Assembly (NCBI GenBank): GCA_030373505.1
Contig: JAUCYS010000006.1
Location: 62,001 to 126,000, forward strand
Direction: 5' to 3'
Source of the DNA: Parasphingorhabdus sp.
GTDB lineage: Bacteria > Pseudomonadota > Alphaproteobacteria > Sphingomonadales > Sphingomonadaceae
Length of the DNA: 64,000 nt
Part shown: piece after piece, positions 59,953-64,000 of the stretch
Position numbering within the stretch: position 1 is the first letter of the stretch
How the letters are laid out: the number at the start of each line of letters is the position of its first letter
Translations under genes and position numbers: made by a program
Notes under the pieces: generated by a model
What the model was told of the DNA's origin: nothing
Database searches by the model: none
What the model saw: only the letters and a program-made list of their open reading frames with translations

Positions 59953-61077
59953 ATGGATAATCTAGGCACAATCGGCACGACCGAAGAGCAGATCGAACTG
60001 ATGGACGTGGCGACCAATTTCTGTCGCGACAAGAGCCCGATCGACAAGGTGCGCGGGCTGATTGACGACGATCTCGGCTATGATCCGGCGATCTGGAAAG
60101 AGATTGGCGAGCTTGGCTGGCTGGCGATCGCGATTCCGGAAGCGCATGACGGCGTCGGCCTGTCGATGGCCGAGGTGGTGCCGATCGCCGAGCAGATGGG
60201 CCGCAATCTGATGAGCACACCTTTCGGTTCGACCACGCTGGCGGCACAGGCTTTGCTCGCGGGGGGCAGCGAGGCGCAGCAGGCCGAATGGCTGCCGAAA
60301 ATCGCGGCGGGTGCTGCGGCGACGCTGGCCCTGCGCGAAGATAATGGCGACTGGGATCTGGCCAATATCGAGTGCAGCGCGACCGAAAGTGGCGGCAAAG
60401 TGGCCCTGTCCGGCAAGAAGCAGCTGGTGCTGTGGGCGGACAGCGCCGAGCTGATCATCGCTTCGGTGAAGATGGACGGTGCGGTGCGCTTTGCCCTGAT
60501 CGAGCGTTCCCAGTTCGGTGAAGGAGCGCTGCGGCGCGAAACGGTGATCGACGAGACCGCGCGCAGCTATGAAGTGACGCTCGACGGCGTGACCGTTTCT
60601 TCCGAAGCCCTGTTTGACGCTTCGCGGACCCGAGAGACGCTGGAGAAGATCGAACTGGCAGCGGGCCTGATCCACGCTGCGGAGATGACCGGCGGCGCGC
60701 AGGCGGTGATCGACTATACGCTGGAATATCTCAAGACCCGCAAGCAGTTCGGCAAGATCATCGGCAGCTACCAAGCGCTGAAACACCCGACGGTCAACAA
60801 TTATGTCGAATATGAAAAGGCGCGCACGCACCTCTACAGCGCGGCGCACAGCTGGGGCGAACAGGGCCGCGGCGAGGTTGCCGTGCGGATGGCGGCGGCG
60901 CAGTCGCATGCGAGCTATTCCACCGCAGCGGATCGCGCGATCCAGTTCCACGGCGGCTTTGGCTTTACCCATGATTGCGATGCGCAGCTGCACCGGCGGA
61001 AAGCAATTTTGGCAGGGGCGCTGATCGGCGACGCGGCCTATCAACGGTCGAAACTGGCCGGCCTGTTGTTTGACTAA
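59953..61077 (+). CDS. Acyl-CoA dehydrogenase-like protein (partner subunit type)
   Basis: The 374-residue protein has the fold, but the usual FAD loop (TEPxxGSD) reads ALREDNGDWDLANIE, and the central domain is weakly conserved. The C-terminal part is strong (KTRKQFGKIIGSYQALKH, IQFHGGFGFTHDCDAQLHRR). This pattern suits the non-FAD or low-FAD subunit of heteromeric acyl-CoA dehydrogenases. The ATG at 59953 follows GAGGG; a TTG twelve bases upstream overlaps that site. It depends on the gene before it for function by inference. Confidence 0.88.
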   Translation: MDNLGTIGTTEEQIELMDVATNFCRDKSPIDKVRGLIDDDLGYDPAIWKEIGELGWLAIAIPEAHDGVGLSMAEVVPIAEQMGRNLMSTPFGSTTLAAQALLAGGSEAQQAEWLPKIAAGAAATLALREDNGDWDLANIECSATESGGKVALSGKKQLVLWADSAELIIASVKMDGAVRFALIERSQFGEGALRRETVIDETARSYEVTLDGVTVSSEALFDASRTRETLEKIELAAGLIHAAEMTGGAQAVIDYTLEYLKTRKQFGKIIGSYQALKHPTVNNYVEYEKARTHLYSAAHSWGEQGRGEVAVRMAAAQSHASYSTAADRAIQFHGGFGFTHDCDAQLHRRKAILAGALIGDAAYQRSKLAGLLFD

Positions 61078-61089
61078 GGATTAAATTTT

Positions 61090-61160
61090 CCGTTCGCACT
61101 GAGCTTGTCGAAGTGCGCCTCTCGGCTAGCGGTGTCCTTCGACAGGCTCAGGACGAACGG
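61090..61160. repeat. REP element before enoyl-CoA hydratase gene
   Basis: Arms CCGTTCGCACTGAGCTTGTC (from 61090) and its partner ending GGACGAACGG (61160) enclose the TGTCGAA / TTCGACA core. It ends ten bases before the AAGGAG of the next gene. Confidence 0.88.
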
Positions 61161-61181
61161 CTAAAAACAAGGAGAAAGAAC

Positions 61182-61940
61182 ATGTCAGAAGTACTTACCG
61201 AAATTCGTGACGGTTTCATCATCGTCACCATCAACCGGCCCGAAGCCAAGAACGCGATGACCAAGGCGGCGGCCGAGGGCATCCGGGCGGCGATGGAGCA
61301 GCTGGACAATGACAACAGCCTCAACGCCGGGATCATCACCGGTGCCGGCGGAACCTTCTGTTCCGGCATGGATCTCAAGGGCTTTCTGCGCGGCGAGACG
61401 CCATCGGTCAAAGGTTATGGCTTTGGCGGCATCACCGAAAAGGGCCCGGAAAAACCGCTGATCGCAGCGGTCGAGGGCTATGCACTGGCGGGCGGTCTGG
61501 AACTGGCGCTGGCCTGTGACCTGTGCGTTGCTAATGTGAACGCGAAATTCGGCATTCCGGAAGTGAAGCGCAGCCTGGTCGCGGCGGCGGGCGGCGTGAT
61601 CAAGCTGCAGCAGATCGTCGGCAAGCGGATCGCCATGGAATGGGCACTGACCGGTGATTTCTTCACCGCCCAGCGCGCCTATGAAGTGGGCTTCGTCAAC
61701 CGCGTGACCGAAGGCGCGGCGCTGGACGCAGCGATCGAGCTGGCGACGACCGTTGCCGCCAATGGCCCGCTGGCGCTGAAAGCGACGAAGAAGATCATCA
61801 ATGAAAGCTATGACTGGAGCAGCGAAGAAGCGTGGAAGAAACAGGCTGAAATTACCGGGCCGGTCTTCACCTCCAAGGATGCGCAGGAAGGCTCGCTTGC
61901 CTTCGCCCAGAAGCGCAAGCCCGACTGGAAGGGTGAATAA
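61182..61940 (+). CDS. Enoyl-CoA hydratase/isomerase (crotonase)
   Basis: The 252-residue protein is a crotonase: INRPEAKNAMTKAAAEG, oxyanion loops GGTFCSGMDLKGFL and VEGYALAGGLELALACDL, and the IPEVKRSLVAAAGGV region with one catalytic Glu. It hydrates or isomerises enoyl-CoA in beta-oxidation. An upstream in-frame start at 61113 would read through the REP element and has no good site, so ATG 61182 (AAGGAGAAAGAAC before it) is preferred. It is eight bases from the alpha/beta hydrolase. Confidence 0.93.
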   Translation: MSEVLTEIRDGFIIVTINRPEAKNAMTKAAAEGIRAAMEQLDNDNSLNAGIITGAGGTFCSGMDLKGFLRGETPSVKGYGFGGITEKGPEKPLIAAVEGYALAGGLELALACDLCVANVNAKFGIPEVKRSLVAAAGGVIKLQQIVGKRIAMEWALTGDFFTAQRAYEVGFVNRVTEGAALDAAIELATTVAANGPLALKATKKIINESYDWSSEEAWKKQAEITGPVFTSKDAQEGSLAFAQKRKPDWKGE

Positions 61941-61948
61941 GCTCTCCG

Positions 61949-62926
61949 ATGAATGAACATGTGAAAACGGCCAGCCCGGATATTGTCGATATCTGGGCTG
62001 GCGATCAGCAGTTGCCCGTCTGGTTCACCGACGCGATGGCGGTGCCGCGCGAGGACAGCTTTGTCGAAGTGAACGGGCACAAGGTCCATTATTTCCGCTG
62101 GGGCACGCGTGGCAAGCCGCCGCTGCTGATGACCCACGGCTTTCTCGCTCATGCGCGCTGCTTCGCCTTTATCGCGCCGTTTCTGGCCAAGGAATATGAC
62201 GTGATCGCCTATGATCTCGCCGGCATGGGCGACAGCGCCATGACGCCCGATTGCGACGGGGACAAGCGCGCCGCCGATATGGTGGCGCTCGCCGATGCCC
62301 TGGATATTTTTTCCGGTGACGTCAAACCGAAGCTCATCGCCCACAGCTTTGGTTCGGGTGTCGCGCTGACCGCCATGGAGATGGCGGGAGAGCGCTTTGG
62401 CGGGCTGATCATCTGCGACCTGATGGTGATGCGGCCGGCACGGCTGGCAGAGCATTTCAAAGGCGGCGGCGGACCCCCCGGTTCGGGCCGTTCCGACCGG
62501 CCGAACAAACTTTATCCGGATTATGAATCCGCCCATGCCCGCTTTGTCCTGTCGCCGCCACAGCCGGTGCAGCAGCCGTTCCTGTTTGAATATATGGCCT
62601 ATCATTCGCTGCGCCGGATCGACGACGGCGAACAGCAGGGCTGGTCGTGGAAGTTCGATCCGATGGTCTTCCATCGCAACGAGAATGACATGGCAAAATG
62701 GGCGCAGACGCCGCAGCGGATCGTCGATCTGCCGCACCGGCTGGCCATCGTCTATGGCGAGAAGAGCAAATTGTTCGATGATGACAGCGCCGATTATCTC
62801 CGCGAGCTCGGCGGCAGCCATATACCGATGATCGCGATTCCCGAGGCCGAACATCATCTGATGCTCGATCAGCCACTGGCGCTGGTGACGGCGCTCAGGG
62901 CAGTGCTGGCCTTGTGGGCGGAGTGA
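61949..62926 (+). CDS. Alpha/beta hydrolase
   Basis: The 325-residue protein has the alpha/beta hydrolase core: oxyanion MTHGFLAHARCF, nucleophile elbow LIAHSFGSGVALT with Ser, and the C-terminal His in IPEAEHHLMLDQPL. It begins eight bases after the enoyl-CoA hydratase stop and is probably in the same operon. It could be a thioesterase or esterase for the lipid pathway. An insertion with a Gly-Pro run (FKGGGGPPGSGRSDRP) forms part of the cap. Confidence 0.88.
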   Translation: MNEHVKTASPDIVDIWAGDQQLPVWFTDAMAVPREDSFVEVNGHKVHYFRWGTRGKPPLLMTHGFLAHARCFAFIAPFLAKEYDVIAYDLAGMGDSAMTPDCDGDKRAADMVALADALDIFSGDVKPKLIAHSFGSGVALTAMEMAGERFGGLIICDLMVMRPARLAEHFKGGGGPPGSGRSDRPNKLYPDYESAHARFVLSPPQPVQQPFLFEYMAYHSLRRIDDGEQQGWSWKFDPMVFHRNENDMAKWAQTPQRIVDLPHRLAIVYGEKSKLFDDDSADYLRELGGSHIPMIAIPEAEHHLMLDQPLALVTALRAVLALWAE

Positions 62927-63079
62927 ACATGGCCGTCAGCTGATCGCCAGATGAACCGGACAGGGTTTCCGCGACAATCTGCTACAAAAAACCGCAAATC
63001 TGACAAAGGCCTGCGACAGCTTGCCTCTATTTCTGTCTGTGACGCCGGAGTTGGCGCCGGATAGAAAAAGGAATGGAAG

Positions 63080-63514
63080 ATGAAGAAATTTCTGATGGCC
63101 TTGGCAGTCACGACCATGGCCGTATCGCCGATGGTCACCGCGCAGGCGCAGGCCGCCCAGTACAGAAGCGTCGAGAAGACCGTCAAAAACGGGCATGGCA
63201 AGCGCGTGGTCCAGAAGACGGTCACGCAGCGCAACGGCAAGCGCGTGGTCACGAAAACCACGACGAGAAAGAGCGCGCAGCGGGACCGCTATGATGGCCG
63301 GCGCTATGGCGCTGTTTCCCAGCGGCACTGGGCCAAGGGCCAGCGCTTTGACCGGCGCTATGCGACCAATTACCGGGTGATCCACAATCCCCGTGCCTAC
63401 CGGCTGTCCAATGCGCCACGCGGCTATCAGTGGGTGCGGTCCGGCAATGATGCGGTGCTGATCGCTATCACCAGCGGCCTGATCGGAGCGGTGATCGGCA
63501 ATGCGATCCGGTGA
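63080..63514 (+). CDS. RcnB family periplasmic protein
   Basis: The 144-residue protein has a signal peptide (cleavage near AQA, about residue 25), a short Lys/Thr-rich repeat (GKRVVQKTVTQRNGKRVVTK), and a C-terminal RcnB domain (RGYQWVRSGNDAVLIAITSG). RcnB proteins have been tied to nickel and cobalt balance in enterobacteria; in sphingomonads their role is unclear. The site AAAGGAATGGAAG precedes ATG. It is the second RcnB-like gene in the window, but has no Asp-rich repeats. Confidence 0.88.
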   Translation: MKKFLMALAVTTMAVSPMVTAQAQAAQYRSVEKTVKNGHGKRVVQKTVTQRNGKRVVTKTTTRKSAQRDRYDGRRYGAVSQRHWAKGQRFDRRYATNYRVIHNPRAYRLSNAPRGYQWVRSGNDAVLIAITSGLIGAVIGNAIR

Positions 63515-63538
63515 AACTGACCGATTTACTCAAGCAAT

Positions 63539-63564
63539 AGCCCCCGGAAGCGATTCCGGGGGCT
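63539..63564. terminator. Terminator hairpin between converging genes
   Basis: A perfect 11-bp stem AGCCCCCGGAA / TTCCGGGGGCT with loop GCGA lies between the RcnB-like gene and the nitronate monooxygenase. The T tract is weak. Confidence 0.75.
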
Positions 63565-63577
63565 GTGTTGTGTTCGC

Positions 63578-64000
63578 TCAGGCGGCCATGAAGCCCTTGA
63601 GCCGCTGGTTGATGATCTGGTCCGCCTCGGCCATGATCCGGTCGATCAGTTCCTTGCAGGTCGGGATATCGTTGATCAGGCCGGCGACCATGCCGCAGCT
63701 CCAAGCGCCCACATCCATGTCGCCTTCCATCATGATCTTCGGATAGACGCCGGCGACCTGTTCGATGACATCGGAAAACTGCAGGTCGTCGCCTTTTTCC
63801 TTCTCGATTTCGAGCAGCCGTTCGACGGCGGGATTGTTGAGCACGCGCTCGGTGTTGCGCAGCGGGCGCATGACGAGGCGGGTGTCGAGCTCGCTGGCGG
63901 CGACGATCGCGTCCTTCACATTCTGGTGCACCGGCGCTTCCTTGGTGGCGATAAAGCGGGTGCCCATGTTCATGCCTTCCGCGCCCATCGCCAGCGAGGC
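63578..64000 (-). CDS. Nitronate monooxygenase/NAD(P)H-dependent flavin oxidoreductase (partial, N-terminus beyond window)
   Basis: About 140 C-terminal residues are visible; the frame is open to the last base, so the start lies outside. The segment ASLAMGAEGMNMGTRFIAT is the FMN phosphate-binding loop of the 2-nitropropane dioxygenase family, followed by APVHQNVKDAIVAA and a helical C-terminus with SCGMVAGLINDIPTCKELID. The family oxidises nitronates, or acts as enoyl reductase-like flavoproteins in lipid pathways. The latter would suit the neighbouring acyl-CoA genes but is not proven. Confidence 0.85.
   Translation of the reverse strand, partial: ASLAMGAEGMNMGTRFIATKEAPVHQNVKDAIVAASELDTRLVMRPLRNTERVLNNPAVERLLEIEKEKGDDLQFSDVIEQVAGVYPKIMMEGDMDVGAWSCGMVAGLINDIPTCKELIDRIMAEADQIINQRLKGFMAA

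Noticed and set aside
34171-61160. Regularly recurring palindromes as a possible CRISPR array
   Set aside because: The five copies are scattered over 27 kb with no spacers and no cas genes; they are REP-type elements.

Overview
The window reads as chromosomal DNA of a Sphingomonadales alphaproteobacterium (Sphingopyxis/Sphingorhabdus-like). Supporting signs are a class I lysyl-tRNA synthetase, a SciP (DUF1153) cell-cycle regulator, an ihfA-merR pair, UrcA and RcnB-type envelope proteins, a TonB receptor, a ThiS-ThiG fusion, and dispersed REP elements whose translations give the LSLSK / FDKLSTNG signatures common in this order. No tRNA, rRNA, CRISPR array, insertion sequence or prophage was seen.

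Region 1 (1-18.6 kb) is accessory and the most interesting part. It looks like an aromatic-acid catabolic island. A four-gene minus-strand operon (DUF6152 protein, lipoprotein, Tat-exported DUF4185 protein, indolepyruvate ferredoxin oxidoreductase alpha subunit cut by the window edge) faces a ToxR-like membrane regulator and a beta-lactamase-fold pseudoenzyme. Next come a flavin reductase, a nitrilase, a gentisate 1,2-dioxygenase-type cupin, an FAH-family hydrolase, a 4HBT thioesterase, a MarR regulator and a fused FAD-hydroxylase/Old Yellow Enzyme of the salicylyl-CoA 5-hydroxylase / 2-aminobenzoyl-CoA monooxygenase family. The island ends with a second ToxR-like paralogue divergent from a TonB receptor. 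A consistent reading is: outer-membrane uptake, aryl-CoA 5-hydroxylation, thioester hydrolysis, gentisate-type ring cleavage and hydrolysis to central metabolites. No CoA ligase is visible. A near-perfect 28-bp palindrome overlaps the nitrilase/dioxygenase promoter and is a good candidate MarR operator.

Region 2 (18.6-31 kb) holds Lrp and alanine dehydrogenase (divergent, with inverted repeats between), a PQQ-type sugar dehydrogenase, an isochorismatase-fold hydrolase, a thioesterase/flavoprotein/methyltransferase operon probably acting on lipids, ihfA-merR, SixA-like phosphatase with a DinG-like helicase, and NnrU.

Region 3 (31-49.2 kb) is largely housekeeping: lysK with a half-size asparaginase, DUF1003, a fatty acid desaturase carrying a REP element inside its reading frame, argE, hdeD, hsp20, secreted peptidases and an amidohydrolase, a prolyl-4-hydroxylase-like oxygenase, YceI, an Arg/Asp-rich RcnB-like protein, accC-accB-aroQ, and thiSG.

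Region 4 (49.2-64 kb) has urcA, sciP followed by a REC-EAL c-di-GMP phosphodiesterase, and a lipid / beta-oxidation-like block: wax ester synthase, SDR, MaoC, Zn-alcohol dehydrogenase, a divergent molybdopterin oxidoreductase, two unlike acyl-CoA dehydrogenases, enoyl-CoA hydratase and alpha/beta hydrolase. REP elements sit directly before the ribosome-binding sites of three of these genes. An RcnB-like gene and a truncated nitronate monooxygenase close the window.
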